64,000 nucleotides of DNA from Yoonia sp. F2084L (GTDB taxonomy: Bacteria > Pseudomonadota > Alphaproteobacteria > Rhodobacterales > Rhodobacteraceae): NCBI RefSeq assembly GCF_023015625.1, contig NZ_JALKAH010000002.1:248001-312000 (forward strand). Direction: 5' to 3'. The notes beneath the pieces were generated by a model that saw only the letters and a program-made list of their open reading frames with translations, was not told the DNA's origin and searched no databases. The position numbers were made by a program, and so were the translations under genes. Shown here piece by piece: positions 44,425-55,128 of this stretch. Every line of letters begins with the position of its first letter. Position 1 is the first letter of the stretch.

Positions 44425-45780
44425 ATGAACAAGCAAACCGCACCCGCCCACATGGTTCAGGCCCCATCCTTGCCCGGTCCGCATGCAGGCTACATGCCGG
44501 GGTTTGGCAACGACTTTGAGACTGAGGCGTTGCCGGGTGCTTTGCCCCAAGGCATGAACAGCCCGCAGAAGTGCAACTACGGTTTGTATGGCGAACAGTT
44601 GAGCGGGACAGCGTTCACCCATGAACGGCCCGAGCGGACGTGGTGCTATCGTATCCGGCCTTCGGTCAAGCACTCGCATCGCTACTCCCGTATTGACGTG
44701 CCTTACTGGAAATCCGCGCCTCATGTGGTGGAGGATGTGACCAGCCTTGGCCAATATCGCTGGGACCCGCTGCCTCATGGCGACACGTCGCTGACTTGGC
44801 TGTCGGGTATGCGTACAATGACCACGGCAGGGGATGTGAACACCCAGGTCGGCATGGCGAGCCATATTTATGTGGTGACCGAAAGCATGGTCGACGACTA
44901 CTTTTATTCAGCGGATAGTGAGTTGTTGGTCGTCCCCCAAGAAGGCCGCCTGCGCTTTGCGACCGAGTTGGGGATCATTGATCTGGAACCGCAGGAAATC
45001 GCGATTATCCCTCGCGGATTGCTTTACCGGGTCGAGGTGCTGGAAGGCCCTGCGCGCGGCTTTGTCTGCGAAAACTACGGGCAGAAGTTTGAGCTGCCGG
45101 GCAGGGGCCCGATTGGGGCCAATTGCATGGCGAACCCGCGCGACTTCAAAGCACCCGTCGCGGCCTTTGAAGATCGCGAAGTGCCCTCAACAGTCACAAT
45201 CAAGTGGTGTGGACAGTTTCACCGAACCGACATCGGTCACAGCCCGCTGGATGTCGTTGCATGGCACGGGAACTATGCACCGATGAAATACGATCTGAAG
45301 ACATATTGCCCGGTCGGGGCCATCCTGTTCGATCACCCCGATCCGTCGATCTTTACGGTGCTGACCGCACCCTCTGGTCAGCCGGGGACCGCCAACATCG
45401 ACTTTGTACTGTTCCGCGAACGCTGGATGGTGGCCGAAGATACGTTCCGCCCACCTTGGTACCACAAGAACATCATGTCCGAACTGATGGGCAACATTTA
45501 CGGACAATATGATGCCAAGCCCAAAGGGTTCGTCCCCGGCGGCATGTCGCTGCACAATATGATGCTGCCGCATGGGCCGGACAAGAACGCGTTTGAAGGC
45601 GCCAGCAATGCTGATTTGAAAGCGGTGAAGCTGGACAATACGATGTCGTTCATGTTCGAGACCCGCTTTCCGCAGCATCTCACGGCGTTTGCAGGGAACG
45701 AGGCACCCTTGCAGGATGACTATATTGATTGCTGGACGTCGCTTGAGAAGAAATTCGATGGCACGCCGGGTGTGAAATGA
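44425..45780 (+). CDS. hmgA: Homogentisate 1,2-dioxygenase
   Basis: Opens the ring of homogentisate to maleylacetoacetate in phenylalanine and tyrosine breakdown. 451 residues, the usual size; [19 protein letters not shown] at the N-terminus and the iron-ligand region with [14 protein letters not shown] and [15 protein letters not shown] are diagnostic. A strong GGAGG site precedes the ATG. The next gene overlaps by four bases (ATGA). Maleylacetoacetate isomerase is not in the window. Confidence 0.97.
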   Translation: MNKQTAPAHMVQAPSLPGPHAGYMPGFGNDFETEALPGALPQGMNSPQKCNYGLYGEQLSGTAFTHERPERTWCYRIRPSVKHSHRYSRIDVPYWKSAPHVVEDVTSLGQYRWDPLPHGDTSLTWLSGMRTMTTAGDVNTQVGMASHIYVVTESMVDDYFYSADSELLVVPQEGRLRFATELGIIDLEPQEIAIIPRGLLYRVEVLEGPARGFVCENYGQKFELPGRGPIGANCMANPRDFKAPVAAFEDREVPSTVTIKWCGQFHRTDIGHSPLDVVAWHGNYAPMKYDLKTYCPVGAILFDHPDPSIFTVLTAPSGQPGTANIDFVLFRERWMVAEDTFRPPWYHKNIMSELMGNIYGQYDAKPKGFVPGGMSLHNMMLPHGPDKNAFEGASNADLKAVKLDNTMSFMFETRFPQHLTAFAGNEAPLQDDYIDCWTSLEKKFDGTPGVK

Positions 45781-46748
45781 AGGTTGCGAGTGTTTGGATC
45801 AGTGGCGAGGCTGAGGTGGATGGTGCCTTGACCGTCGTTAGTGACGATCTTGCGACCTGCCGAAGTGATCTCAGGTGTTGCTCACTGCAAGGCGCATTGG
45901 ATACCTGTAATTATCATGTTGACGGCCCGCAGGTCGATTTTGATCCGCTGCATTGCCTGTCACCCCTACCACGTGCCTATCAGTTCCTTGATGGTTCTGC
46001 CTACGTGAACCATGTCGAACTCGTCCGCAGGGCGCGCGGTGCCACCATGCCGGACAGTTTCTGGACCGATCCGCTGATGTATCAGGGTGGCTCTGATAGC
46101 TTCCTGGCGCCGACCGATCGGATTATCGGTGATCCTGCCTGGGGCATTGATTTCGAGGGTGAGGTTGCCGTGATTACTGGCCCTGTGCCGATGGGTGCCG
46201 ACAGGGCCAAAGCGCTTGATGCGATCCGCTTTGTGATGCTGTGCAACGATGTGTCCTTGCGCAATCTGATACCTGATGAACTGGCGAAGGGTTTTGGCTT
46301 TGTGCAGTCGAAACCGGCTTGTGCGTTTTCCCCCGTGGCGGTCAGCCCCGACGCGTTGCCGGGGTGGCGCGACGGTAAACTGCATGGTGTGATGAACGTG
46401 GAGTTGAACGGACAGCCCTTTGGGCGGTTGCAAACCGGTGTTGATATGACGTTCGACTTTGGCGACCTGATTTGTCACGCGGCCAAAACCCGCAACCTTG
46501 CAGCCGGAACCATCGTCGGGTCGGGTACCGTATCAAACAAACTGGATGGCGGGCCCGGCAAAACCGTGGCTCAGGGTGGCGCAGGCTATGCCTGTATCGC
46601 CGAACAACGGATGATCGAGACGATCCAGCAAGGTGCGCCGCAGACCCGTTTCATGCAGCCGGGTGACCGGGTGCAAATCTGGATGGAGGATGAGCGCGGC
46701 CAAAGCATCTTTGGCATGATTGATCAGACGGTGCAGGCGCTGGGCTAG
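45777..46748 (+). CDS. Fumarylacetoacetate hydrolase family protein
   Basis: Probably the last step of homogentisate degradation, splitting fumarylacetoacetate to fumarate and acetoacetate. The 323-residue protein is of the shorter FAH type; the metal-binding acidic residues are in [13 protein letters not shown] and [11 protein letters not shown], and the C-terminal [13 protein letters not shown] is typical. It is translationally coupled to hmgA. Its stop overlaps that of the convergent ccoS by three bases. Confidence 0.9.
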   Translation: MKVASVWISGEAEVDGALTVVSDDLATCRSDLRCCSLQGALDTCNYHVDGPQVDFDPLHCLSPLPRAYQFLDGSAYVNHVELVRRARGATMPDSFWTDPLMYQGGSDSFLAPTDRIIGDPAWGIDFEGEVAVITGPVPMGADRAKALDAIRFVMLCNDVSLRNLIPDELAKGFGFVQSKPACAFSPVAVSPDALPGWRDGKLHGVMNVELNGQPFGRLQTGVDMTFDFGDLICHAAKTRNLAAGTIVGSGTVSNKLDGGPGKTVAQGGAGYACIAEQRMIETIQQGAPQTRFMQPGDRVQIWMEDERGQSIFGMIDQTVQALG

Positions 46749-46903
46749 GACCCGCGCGGCGCGTCGTCATCCTCGGACAGGATACGCCAAGCGTCACCGT
46801 CAAGGTCTTCGTATTGGTCGTTGCGCAGGCTCCATAGGAACGCCGCAAGGCCTAGCCCGCCAAGGACCAGTGATACCGGGATCAGGACGACAAGGACGTT
46901 CAT
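46745..46903 (-). CDS. ccoS: cbb3 oxidase maturation protein CcoS
   Basis: A 52-residue protein: one membrane helix (residues 3-24) followed by the conserved short tail LRNDQYEDLDGDAWRIL, typical of CcoS/FixS, which is needed to insert cofactors into CcoN. The ATG at 46903 overlaps the ccoI stop by four bases. It is the last gene of ccoGHIS and ends in a three-base overlap with the convergent FAH gene. Confidence 0.92.
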   Translation of the reverse strand: MNVLVVLIPVSLVLGGLGLAAFLWSLRNDQYEDLDGDAWRILSEDDDAPRGS

Positions 46904-49047
46904 AGCTTGCCTTTCAGCCGGAGTGCGTTCAGCAGCACCGTAATCGAAGACGCCGACATTGCGATAGAGGCAATCAGCGGGGTTGCGAATCCAGCCAACG
47001 CGATGGGGACGGCGATGACATTATATACTGTCGAGATCGCAAAGTTTTCGCGGATGCGTTTCAGCGCGGCGCGGGCCACCAGCGGCAGTTCGATCAGGGG
47101 TGTCAGACTGTCATTTAACAGTACGATATCAGAAGCCGCGCGCGATGCGTCTGCTGCCGTCGCGGGTGAGACTGATGCGTAAGCAGCAGCCAGTGCGCCC
47201 GTGTCATTCAGGCCGTCACCGACCATCAGGACCTTTGCGCCCTTGGTGGTCAAATCGTCGATATAGGCGATCTTGTCAGCGGGTTTGGTATCGGCCTGCC
47301 AATGGGCGATGCCCAATGCGCTTGCAATCTTGGCGGTCTCATCGGCATGGTCACCCGACACCAGATGCACCTCCAACCCGGCCTCTTGCCAGGCACGCAC
47401 CAAGGCTTCCGCACCATCGCGAAGTTCTGAGCGCAGGGTGATCTTCTGGGCAGGCTGGTCGCCGATCTGGATGTAAGTGCCGTTTCCGGCGCCGAACCAA
47501 GCACCTGATCCAAGCCGCACATGCTGGCCTTGGTATATTGCGCTTAGACCTTTGCCTGCGTGCTCTTGATGATCACTTAAGACGGCGGGGGTCACCCCGT
47601 CCAGCGACGCCGCTATCGCTTGTGAAACAGGGTGCGTCGCGTTTTGCGTCAGGGCAAGCGCAACAGACAGCGCCTCAGCGTTCAAGGCGTCGCGCCCGGC
47701 GGCAGGCATGGTCAGCGTGCCGGTCTTGTCAAAGACGACCGTATCCACTTCGGCCAAGCGTTCCAGCGCTGTACCATCTTTCACCAGCAGACCCGCTCGA
47801 AACAGCCGGCCCGCTGCGGTTGTGGAAACCGCGGGTACGGCAAGGCCCATTGCACATGGGCAGGTGATAATCAGAACCGCCACGGCGATGTTCAGCGACA
47901 GCCGGACATCACCAGAATAGAGCATCCAGCCGCCAAATGCCGCCAAGGCCAGCAGGTGCACGATCGGGGCGTATAGCGCTGCCGCCTGGTCTGCTACCGC
48001 CGTGTAGCGATTGCGGACCGCCTCTGCCTCATCCACCATCGTGACCATTTTGCGCAGGGTCGTTTCAGCGCCCACCGTTGTGGCCCGGATCGTCAGCGGT
48101 CCGGTCATATTGACCTCACCCGCTGTGACGGCGGTGCCGGCGCTGGCATTGCTTAAACGGCTTTCACCGGTCAACAGCGATCGATCGATTTCGCTGCTGC
48201 CTTCGATCACTTGCCCGTCCACCGGGATGCGTCCGCCCGGCAAGACCTGCACCAGATCGCCAATCGCGAGGTCGGCAAAGTCGACCATCTGGCGGACGCC
48301 ATCGCGCAGGCGCATCACGCGCGGCACTTCAAGCGCAGAAAGTTGGGCCGCAGCAGAGGCGGCGGCTTTGCGGCTGCGATGGTCCAGATAGCGGCCAATC
48401 AGCAAAAAGAAGGTCAGTGTCACTGCGGCGTCAAAATATGAGTGATGCCCGCCATAGATCGTCTCATATAGCGAGATGCCCGAGGCAAGGATGATCGCCA
48501 ATGAGATCGGGACGTCCATATTCAGACGCCCTACCTTTAGCGACCGCCAGCCACTGTTGAAAAAGGGCTGTGCGGCATAAAGCAATGTCGGGATCGCGAT
48601 GATCGCGGTGATCCAGTGGAACAAATGCATTGTCGCGCCAACCGCACCTGACCATACGGCCACCGACAACAGCATGATATTCATGTTCGCAAAGCCGGAT
48701 ACAGCCAGACGGGTCATCAGGCCGCGCCCATAGTCATCGGCCTCGGCCCCAAGCAGACTGGTGTCCAGAACGCGGGCCTCGAACCCGGCCAGTTCAAGCC
48801 GGTCGATCAGCTCTTCAGGTGCGATCGGTTGGTTGGTGCCGACCGTGACCCGCTTCATGCTGAGGTTCACGCGTGCGTTGGCGACGCCATCCATCGCGCG
48901 CAAGGCCCGCTCAACCCCGTTGATGCAGGCCACGCAGTGAATACCGGGCAAGGACAAGACGATCTGCGATGTGCCATTTGAGGCGGCTTTTTCAAGCTGC
49001 CCTTCTGGCAGGCCCACACAGGCCGGACAGATCGTCGTGTCGGTCAT
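46900..49047 (-). CDS. ccoI: Copper-translocating P-type ATPase CcoI
   Basis: Exports copper to the periplasm for the CuB centre of cbb3 oxidase. 715 residues: N-terminal CPAC and a heavy-metal domain with C38-VA-C41 (GIHCVACINGV), eight membrane helices, the CPC metal site in ITCPCAMGLAVP (about 395-406), the phosphorylation motif DKTGT (near 437) and the hinge VGDGLNDTGAL. It overlaps ccoH by four bases and ccoS by four bases, so the unit is translationally coupled. Confidence 0.96.
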   Translation of the reverse strand: MTDTTICPACVGLPEGQLEKAASNGTSQIVLSLPGIHCVACINGVERALRAMDGVANARVNLSMKRVTVGTNQPIAPEELIDRLELAGFEARVLDTSLLGAEADDYGRGLMTRLAVSGFANMNIMLLSVAVWSGAVGATMHLFHWITAIIAIPTLLYAAQPFFNSGWRSLKVGRLNMDVPISLAIILASGISLYETIYGGHHSYFDAAVTLTFFLLIGRYLDHRSRKAAASAAAQLSALEVPRVMRLRDGVRQMVDFADLAIGDLVQVLPGGRIPVDGQVIEGSSEIDRSLLTGESRLSNASAGTAVTAGEVNMTGPLTIRATTVGAETTLRKMVTMVDEAEAVRNRYTAVADQAAALYAPIVHLLALAAFGGWMLYSGDVRLSLNIAVAVLIITCPCAMGLAVPAVSTTAAGRLFRAGLLVKDGTALERLAEVDTVVFDKTGTLTMPAAGRDALNAEALSVALALTQNATHPVSQAIAASLDGVTPAVLSDHQEHAGKGLSAIYQGQHVRLGSGAWFGAGNGTYIQIGDQPAQKITLRSELRDGAEALVRAWQEAGLEVHLVSGDHADETAKIASALGIAHWQADTKPADKIAYIDDLTTKGAKVLMVGDGLNDTGALAAAYASVSPATAADASRAASDIVLLNDSLTPLIELPLVARAALKRIRENFAISTVYNVIAVPIALAGFATPLIASIAMSASSITVLLNALRLKGKL

Positions 49048-49496
49048 TTTGCGGTAATCGGGAAACGGCGACGGAATTTAGTGCCATCAGGGGCGATCAA
49101 TTCAAGGCGCAGGTTCCAGTAGCCTTCGGTCATTTCAACGGGTGCGGTATAGGCCGTGCCGGTCCATGTGAAGGCGGGCACTGTGTCCATGTTGACGTTT
49201 GTGGCTTGTCCCAAAATGGCGTGTGTGACCTCTGCGCGCAGAGGTGCGCCCATGTGATCAAGGATTTCGACGGTCAGAACCCCATCTGCAATGTCAGCGC
49301 TGACATCCCAACGCAGGGCGTTTTGCGCAGCGCGGTCGGCCTGAAATGACTGGCTGACCTCATATGAGTTGCGCGCCTCTACCCCCGGGAAAGTCGCGAT
49401 TGCATTCCATGCCAGCGTCAGATTGACCGCGACGATAATGCCAAAGCCGCCGACCATAAGGCCCAGCATGTGCCATCCTGTGAATTCACGTGTCAT
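49044..49496 (-). CDS. ccoH: cbb3 oxidase assembly protein CcoH/FixH
   Basis: A 150-residue protein with one N-terminal membrane helix (about 10-33; MLGLMVGGFGIIVAVNLTLA) and a periplasmic beta-rich part of the FixH family, ending with GYWNLRLELIAPDG. It helps assemble the oxidase. Its start overlaps the ccoG stop by one base (TAATG). Confidence 0.94.
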   Translation of the reverse strand: MTREFTGWHMLGLMVGGFGIIVAVNLTLAWNAIATFPGVEARNSYEVSQSFQADRAAQNALRWDVSADIADGVLTVEILDHMGAPLRAEVTHAILGQATNVNMDTVPAFTWTGTAYTAPVEMTEGYWNLRLELIAPDGTKFRRRFPITAK

Positions 49497-50908
49497 TATT
49501 GGGCTCTCCCGTTAAAGATTGCGTCTTTGTGCGCGCGTTCGCCTGAGACCAGATCTTCGACCCAGAACCGCAGATCGGTGCGGTCGGTGGATGCGGCCGG
49601 ATCAATCGGGCGGGCAGAGACATAGACGCGCTGTAAGTAAGTTTCATTGGCAGGCACGATGATGCTGCGCTGGGCTGTGCCTTCCAGCTCAATGCGCAGG
49701 ATTTCGTCCGAGGTCAGTGACAGGTGGAACTCGCGATCCTCACCATGTTTGTTCAGCAAGCGAATATCATAGATGTTGCGCACGGTGCCATCAGACAGGG
49801 TCACAAAGGTCGGATTGCGGATGGCTGCAACAGTCATCTCGATGTCGGCGCGGATGAAAAGAGCAAAGACTAAACCCACGCCGATCGCCGCCCACATGGT
49901 TGTATAAAGCACGGTGCGGAAGCGGAAAACATGCTGCCACAGCTTTTTGGCAGGTTTGCCTTTGGCCTCTTCTTCTTGATCCGACAGAGCAAGGTAGTCG
50001 ATCAAGCCGCGCGGCTTGCCGATCTTGTCCATCACATCGTCACAGGCGTCGATGCAAAGCGCGCAGGTGATGCACTCCATCTGCTGCCCGTCACGGATGT
50101 CGATGCCCGCAGGGCAGACGTTCACGCAGGCCATGCAGTCGATGCAGTCGCCTGCACCCTCGATCCGTTTCTTCCCGCGTGGTTCGCCTCGCCATTCGCG
50201 GTAGGCGACGGTCAGGGTTTCGGGGTCCATCATCGCAGCCTGAATGCGCGGCCAAGGACACATATAGTTGCATACCTGTTCGCGCATGAAGCCGCCGAAG
50301 ATAAAGGTCGTGGCGGTCAAAATAGCAATCGTCGCCCAAGCGATAGGCGGCGCGCTAAATGTGGCCAGACTGACAGCCAAAGTTGGCGCGTCGGCAAAGT
50401 AAAAGACCCATGCGCCGCCCGTTGCCACTGAAATCAGCAGCCAAACAGTCCATTTTGTGACACGAAGACGGGTTTTGCGGAAAGACCAATCCGCATTCCA
50501 AAGGCGCACCCGCGCATTGCGGTCGCCTTCGATCCAACGTTCAACAAGAATGAAAAGATCGGTCCAGACGGTCTGTGGGCAAGTATAGCCGCACCAGACC
50601 CGGCCAAGGGCCGAAGTGAAAAGGAAAAGGCCAAGGCCCGCCATGATCAGCAGGCCTGCGACAAAGTAGAATTCATGCGGCCAAATCTCGATCCAGAAGA
50701 AATAGAAACGGCGGTGCGCCATGTCGATCAGAACGGCCTGATCGGGCAGGTTCGGGCCACGGTCCCAACGGATCCAAGGTGTCAGGTAGTAAATGCCCAA
50801 CGTCACAGCCATCACCCACCATTTCAGGTTCCGGTAAAAGCCTTTGACCCGCCTCGGAAAAATCGGTTCGCGCGGCGCGTAAAGCGGTTGGTTTTCGGAT
50901 GAGGACAT
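49496..50908 (-). CDS. ccoG: cbb3 oxidase accessory iron-sulfur protein CcoG (FixG/RdxA)
   Basis: A 470-residue membrane protein with about five helices and two ferredoxin-type [4Fe-4S] sites (CIDCMACVNVCP and CITCALCIDACDDV, about 255-292), followed by a periplasmic domain. CcoG-type proteins reduce Cu(II) for CcoI. First gene of ccoGHIS; an FNR box is 67 bases upstream of the start, which suits low-oxygen activation. Confidence 0.96.
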   Translation of the reverse strand: MSSSENQPLYAPREPIFPRRVKGFYRNLKWWVMAVTLGIYYLTPWIRWDRGPNLPDQAVLIDMAHRRFYFFWIEIWPHEFYFVAGLLIMAGLGLFLFTSALGRVWCGYTCPQTVWTDLFILVERWIEGDRNARVRLWNADWSFRKTRLRVTKWTVWLLISVATGGAWVFYFADAPTLAVSLATFSAPPIAWATIAILTATTFIFGGFMREQVCNYMCPWPRIQAAMMDPETLTVAYREWRGEPRGKKRIEGAGDCIDCMACVNVCPAGIDIRDGQQMECITCALCIDACDDVMDKIGKPRGLIDYLALSDQEEEAKGKPAKKLWQHVFRFRTVLYTTMWAAIGVGLVFALFIRADIEMTVAAIRNPTFVTLSDGTVRNIYDIRLLNKHGEDREFHLSLTSDEILRIELEGTAQRSIIVPANETYLQRVYVSARPIDPAASTDRTDLRFWVEDLVSGERAHKDAIFNGRAQ

Positions 50909-50974
50909 AGGTGACCTGCACTGGATAGAGTTCTGTTCGCAAGATTGGTTTTAAGCGGTAGGCGGGGAATATCT

Positions 50975-50988
50975 TTGATGTGGATCAA
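50975..50988. promoter_or_regulatory. FNR box upstream of ccoGHIS
   Basis: TTGAT GTGG ATCAA, a perfect consensus centred at 50981.5. With an A/T-rich stretch (TTAAAA on the minus strand, near 50950) as a -10 element, transcription would start near 50940 and the box would lie at about -41. The divergent ridA start is 73 bases to the right and may also feel it. Confidence 0.88.
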
Positions 50989-51060
50989 GCAAGTCATGCT
51001 AAGTGATTGCGTCTGGTCGGATGCTGCGGCCATAAAGCAAGACAAACCAAAGGAATTGGC

Positions 51061-51402
51061 ATGATTGAACGTATTGAAACTGGCGCACGCTCTTCAAAGA
51101 TCGTCAAACACAACGGGGTGGCATATCTGACCGGCCAGGTTGCCGAGGGCGACACCATTCAGGATCAAGTGCGCATCTGCCTTGAAAAGATCGACACTTT
51201 GTTGGTTCAAGCCGGATCGTCACGCGAAAAAATGCTGCGCGTCACGATTTGGCTGGCGGATATGAAAGACTTTGCCGGACTAAACGAGGTATGGAATGCG
51301 TGGGTGCCAGCCGGGCACGCACCGGCGCGCGCCTGCGGCGAGGCGAAACTGGCACGACCTGAACTGAAGGTCGAATTCATCGTGGATGCCGCCTACGACT
51401 AG
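51061..51402 (+). CDS. RidA family protein
   Basis: A 113-residue member of the YjgF/YER057c/RidA family. RidA proteins hydrolyse reactive enamine/imine intermediates. The C-terminal signature [19 protein letters not shown] includes the arginine that binds the substrate carboxylate in the family. I start at 51061, after an AAGGAAT site; an upstream frame start has no similarity. This copy is of the RidA subgroup type with CGEAKLA and may have a different substrate from canonical RidA. Confidence 0.88.
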   Translation: MIERIETGARSSKIVKHNGVAYLTGQVAEGDTIQDQVRICLEKIDTLLVQAGSSREKMLRVTIWLADMKDFAGLNEVWNAWVPAGHAPARACGEAKLARPELKVEFIVDAAYD

Positions 51403-51440
51403 CCTCGCATTTAGGCCCAGATAGGCGTAAGCCTATCCCC

Positions 51441-52670
51441 ATGAAGATCGTTCGTCTTGAAGATGCTCACACCCTGCCGCTTTGGCGCAGGCCGACGTCG
51501 CTGTTGTTTGTTATGGCAATGGCGATGCCCATTGCCTTTGCGACATGGTCGGCATTGCTGAATAACTTTGTGATTGAGGTTGCAGAGTTTGATGGCTCTG
51601 ACATCGGCTGGCTGCATACCGTGCGCGAAATTCCGGGCTTCTTTGCGATTGGGGTCATCGCGCTGATCATGTTCATCCGCGAGCAGGTCTTGGGGCTTGT
51701 GGCCTTGATCATGCTGGGTGCGGCCACCGCAGTCACGGCGCAATTCCCGCAGATGGGCGGGATTTTGGCGGTCACGATGCTGTCGTCGATTGGCTTTCAC
51801 TATTACGAGACGGTCAATCAATCTTTGCAATTGCAGTGGATTGATAAAAAGCGCGCTCCGCAAACACTGGGCTGGATCTTGTCGGCGGGCTCTGCTGCGA
51901 CGCTTGTCGTGTATCTTCTGATCGTGATCAGTTGGGAACGCTTTGGGCTGACTTATAGCATTGTTTACTGGCTGTCCGGCGGGTTCACGGCTGTGGTCGC
52001 CGCGATCTGTCTGTTGGCCTATCCACAGTTCGAGACCCCCCATCCGCAGATCAAAAAGATGATCCTGCGCAAACGCTATTGGCTCTACTACGCCCTGCAA
52101 TTCATGTCCGGTGCCCGGCGACAGATTTTCGTGGTTTTCGCGGGCTTCATGATGGTCGAGAGATTTGGTTTTGCCGTCGATGACATCACCAAGCTTTTCA
52201 TGGTGACGCTTTTGATCAACATGCTGGTTGCCCCGCTTTTGGGCAGATTGGTGCAAGTGTTCGGAGAGCGGCGCGCGTTGGTCTTTGAGTATGCGGGTCT
52301 GTGTCTGGTGTTCTTCGCCTATGGCGGCATCTACTATTTCGGCTGGGGTGTGATGTTGGCGACCGCTCTGTACATCATAAACCACCTCTTTTTCAGCCTC
52401 GCCTTGGCGATCAAAACCTACTTTCAAAAGATTGCAGACCCACAAGATATCGCACCTACCGCTGCCGTGGCCTTTACCATCAACCACATCGCGGCCGTCT
52501 TCTTGCCTGCGCTTTTGGGTTATGTTTGGCTGCAATCACCGGGTTTGGTCTTTCTGATGGCGGCAGGCATGGCGATTATCTCGCTGTTGCTTTCCTTGCT
52601 GATCCCGCGTCATCCCGCCCCCGGTCACGAGACCGTGTTTCAGGGCCGTTTGTTGGCAGCCGCGGAGTAG
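51441..52670 (+). CDS. MFS transporter
   Basis: A 409-residue protein with about twelve hydrophobic helices of the major facilitator superfamily. It begins with a short cytoplasmic N-terminus followed by [19 protein letters not shown]. There are the usual basic loops after helix 2 and a central loop ([15 protein letters not shown]). The direction and substrate of transport are not visible. Single gene between ridA and msrA. Confidence 0.82.
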   Translation: MKIVRLEDAHTLPLWRRPTSLLFVMAMAMPIAFATWSALLNNFVIEVAEFDGSDIGWLHTVREIPGFFAIGVIALIMFIREQVLGLVALIMLGAATAVTAQFPQMGGILAVTMLSSIGFHYYETVNQSLQLQWIDKKRAPQTLGWILSAGSAATLVVYLLIVISWERFGLTYSIVYWLSGGFTAVVAAICLLAYPQFETPHPQIKKMILRKRYWLYYALQFMSGARRQIFVVFAGFMMVERFGFAVDDITKLFMVTLLINMLVAPLLGRLVQVFGERRALVFEYAGLCLVFFAYGGIYYFGWGVMLATALYIINHLFFSLALAIKTYFQKIADPQDIAPTAAVAFTINHIAAVFLPALLGYVWLQSPGLVFLMAAGMAIISLLLSLLIPRHPAPGHETVFQGRLLAAAE

Positions 52671-52722
52671 TAAATCAAATGGTCAGCGCTATATCATAGC
52701 GGAACCTGATAGGAGCACGCTT

Positions 52723-53373
52723 ATGTTTTTCATGTCCCGCACAAAATCTGAAATGGTCGCAAAGGATGCAGCCCTCCCCGGACGTGAGGCCGCTATTCCC
52801 ACGGCTGACACCCATTTCGTGTACGGCACACCACTCACAGGTGAAGTCCCCGCAGGTATGGACGAAGCGATGTTCGGCATGGGTTGTTTCTGGGGCGTTG
52901 AGCGGATGTTTTGGAAGCTTGATGGCGTGCAGTCCACGATGGTGGGTTATGCCGGTGGCTACACGCCGAATCCCACCTATGAAGAGGTGTGTTCGGGCAA
53001 AACCGGTCACAACGAAGTGGTGCGCGTGATTTTCGATCCTGGGGTGATTTCCTACGATGCGCTGTTGCAAGTCTTCTGGGAAGGGCATGACCCAACCCAA
53101 GGGATGCGACAGGGAAATGATGCGGGCACGCAGTATCGTTCCGGCATCTATATCTACTCTGCCGCGCAAAAGGCTGCCGCTGATGCATCAAAAACCGCCT
53201 TTGCGCCGCGCCTGTCCGAAGCCGGTTATGGGGCAATCACGACAGAGATCATTGACGCACCCACCTTCTATTTTGCCGAAGATTACCACCAGCAGTATCT
53301 GGCGAAAAACCCCAATGGGTATTGCGGTATCGGTGGCACCGGCGTGACCTGTCCCATCGGCGTCGGGGCCTAG
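52723..53373 (+). CDS. msrA: Peptide methionine sulfoxide reductase A
   Basis: Repairs oxidised methionine (S form). 216 residues; the catalytic cysteine is C54 in [10 protein letters not shown], with the family region [21 protein letters not shown] after it and [10 protein letters not shown] near the C-terminus. An N-terminal extension of about 45 residues precedes the core, as in the longer MsrA forms. Resolving cysteines may be C199 or C207. An AGGAG site precedes the ATG. Confidence 0.95.
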   Translation: MFFMSRTKSEMVAKDAALPGREAAIPTADTHFVYGTPLTGEVPAGMDEAMFGMGCFWGVERMFWKLDGVQSTMVGYAGGYTPNPTYEEVCSGKTGHNEVVRVIFDPGVISYDALLQVFWEGHDPTQGMRQGNDAGTQYRSGIYIYSAAQKAAADASKTAFAPRLSEAGYGAITTEIIDAPTFYFAEDYHQQYLAKNPNGYCGIGGTGVTCPIGVGA

Positions 53374-53416
53374 ACCAACGCGTGATGCGCTTGATATTGC
53401 AGCCCGCGCGCTGCTG

Positions 53417-54118
53417 ATGCCTGTCGTGTTGGGGCAGGCCGTTTTCGTGCGCACACGCTACATCGCCTTGCCAGAACCAGAGGGCGTGCGCAGCGGCACC
53501 GTTGGCAACGGACCCGCTTTGCGTTTGCTCATCCTCGGGGACAGTTCTGCTGCGGGCGTCGGAGTGACAACACAGGCCGATGCTTTGCTGGGTCAACTGA
53601 TTGCAGGTCTGGCGGGACATATGACCGTGCACTACGATCTGGTCGCGCAGACAGGTGCTAAGACGGCAGATGTGCTTGAGTGGTTGGAAGACATGGCAGC
53701 GACTGATTATGACGTGGTTATCACGGCGCTTGGCGTCAATGACGTGACCAAGGGCGTATCGCTGCGTCGATGGCTCGGCCAGCAAAACGCGCTTTTTGAC
53801 GGGATTCAAAACCGGTTCCGGGCTCGCCAGATTGTTGTTTCTGGGCTGCCGCCAGTGGGGCAGTTTCCACTGCTGCCGCACCCGTTGCGTTGGGTGCTCG
53901 GACGGCAAGCGGCCCGGTTTGACCGTCACTTGCGCAAGCTGGTGGCCACGCGCCCCGGATGCACCGCCGTTGAATTTGATCTCAGGCTGGATGAAAGCAA
54001 CATGTCCGAAGACGGGTTTCATCCCGGCCCGGTGGTCTATGCGGTCTGGGCTGAGAAGATTATCGATATCGTGCTGTCTGCACCTGAATTGCTTGACGCA
54101 GGGCAAGCCGCGCCATAA
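53417..54118 (+). CDS. SGNH/GDSL hydrolase
   Basis: A 233-residue esterase-like protein. Block I is ILGDSSAAGVG (about 39-49) with the serine nucleophile, block III is GVNDVTKG, and block V is EDGFHPGPVVYAVWA with the Asp-His pair. The first 15 residues are hydrophobic and could be a membrane anchor. The ATG at 53417 has no ribosome site, and the frame is open a further 17 codons upstream with similar hydrophobic character ([10 protein letters not shown]), so the protein may be longer with an unusual start codon. Confidence 0.82.
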   Translation: MPVVLGQAVFVRTRYIALPEPEGVRSGTVGNGPALRLLILGDSSAAGVGVTTQADALLGQLIAGLAGHMTVHYDLVAQTGAKTADVLEWLEDMAATDYDVVITALGVNDVTKGVSLRRWLGQQNALFDGIQNRFRARQIVVSGLPPVGQFPLLPHPLRWVLGRQAARFDRHLRKLVATRPGCTAVEFDLRLDESNMSEDGFHPGPVVYAVWAEKIIDIVLSAPELLDAGQAAP

Positions 54119-54148
54119 CGGGGCGCTAGGCATCGCAAAGGCAAGATC

Positions 54149-55033
54149 ATGATAACCTATTCGGCTTTGACAACGATCAGGGGTGAAGACGCGGCATATC
54201 AACTGGCGGATGCGATAGAAGACCTGACACCCGAACCTACCGGCGTCGGCGTTTTCGAGATTGAAGATGGGTCAGGGCTTTGGGAAGTCGCGGCCTATTT
54301 CATGGACCGACCGGATGCCGGCGCGCTTGCTGTTCTGTCCGCATTGCATAAGGCGAAGCCTTTCAACATATCCGACATTCCCGATCAGGATTGGGTTTCC
54401 AAGGTCCAGCGTGAATTGGCCCCGGTCGAGGCAGGGCGGTTTTTTGTCTACGGCAGCCATGACGCAGATCGGGTGCCTGCTGATAAGATCCCACTGTTGA
54501 TTGACGCGGCAATGGCTTTTGGCACCGGCCACCACGGCACCACGAAGGGCTGTCTGGAGGCGTTTGACGCATTGCTGAACGCCGGGTTTTCTGAAGGCAA
54601 GGTTCTGGATGTCGGTTGCGGCACGGCAGTTTTGGCCATGGCGGCCGCCAAGGTTCTGCCCAATTCTGTTTTAGCCAGTGACATTGATCCCGTTGCGGTA
54701 GATGTGGCGCAAGCCAATGTTGTCGGTAACGGGTTGGAAGGTCGGGTGACCTGTGTCGTGGCAGCTGGATTTGACGCCCAAGCGCTGAAAAATAACGGCC
54801 CTTACGACCTTGTATTCGCCAACATTCTGAAGGCGCCGTTGATCGGGTTGGCGCCGGATATTGGCATGCAGACGGCCCAAGGTGGTTATGCGATTCTCTC
54901 GGGAATCCTGAATGAGCAGGCAGATGAGGTGATCGCGGTTTATCAACAAAACGGGTTCAATCTACACGAAAAGCGCGTCATTGTTGACTGGACCACACTC
55001 ACTTTAGGCAAAAAGGCACCGATCGCGGGGTGA
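54149..55033 (+). CDS. prmA: Ribosomal protein L11 methyltransferase
   Basis: Methylates ribosomal protein L11 with S-adenosylmethionine. 294 residues, with the SAM-binding motif VLDVGCGTAVLAMAAAK (about 152-168) and the PrmA motif VFANILKAPLIGL (about 219-231), preceded by FGTGHHGTTKGCLEA. An N-terminal substrate-recognition domain of about 90 residues precedes it. Confidence 0.93.
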   Translation: MITYSALTTIRGEDAAYQLADAIEDLTPEPTGVGVFEIEDGSGLWEVAAYFMDRPDAGALAVLSALHKAKPFNISDIPDQDWVSKVQRELAPVEAGRFFVYGSHDADRVPADKIPLLIDAAMAFGTGHHGTTKGCLEAFDALLNAGFSEGKVLDVGCGTAVLAMAAAKVLPNSVLASDIDPVAVDVAQANVVGNGLEGRVTCVVAAGFDAQALKNNGPYDLVFANILKAPLIGLAPDIGMQTAQGGYAILSGILNEQADEVIAVYQQNGFNLHEKRVIVDWTTLTLGKKAPIAG

Positions 55034-55128
55034 TTCCACAGGGTTGTTTGAGAATTATCTTGTTCTGACACGCTTTTTTGGTGATCTTGGGTCAATAAAT
55101 TTGTGAAAGTTTCCTGGAGGGTGCCACG

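Noticed and set aside
51411-52535. 374-codon minus-strand open frame over the MFS gene
   Set aside because: Shadow of a membrane-protein gene; the charged translation is what the reverse of hydrophobic codons gives.
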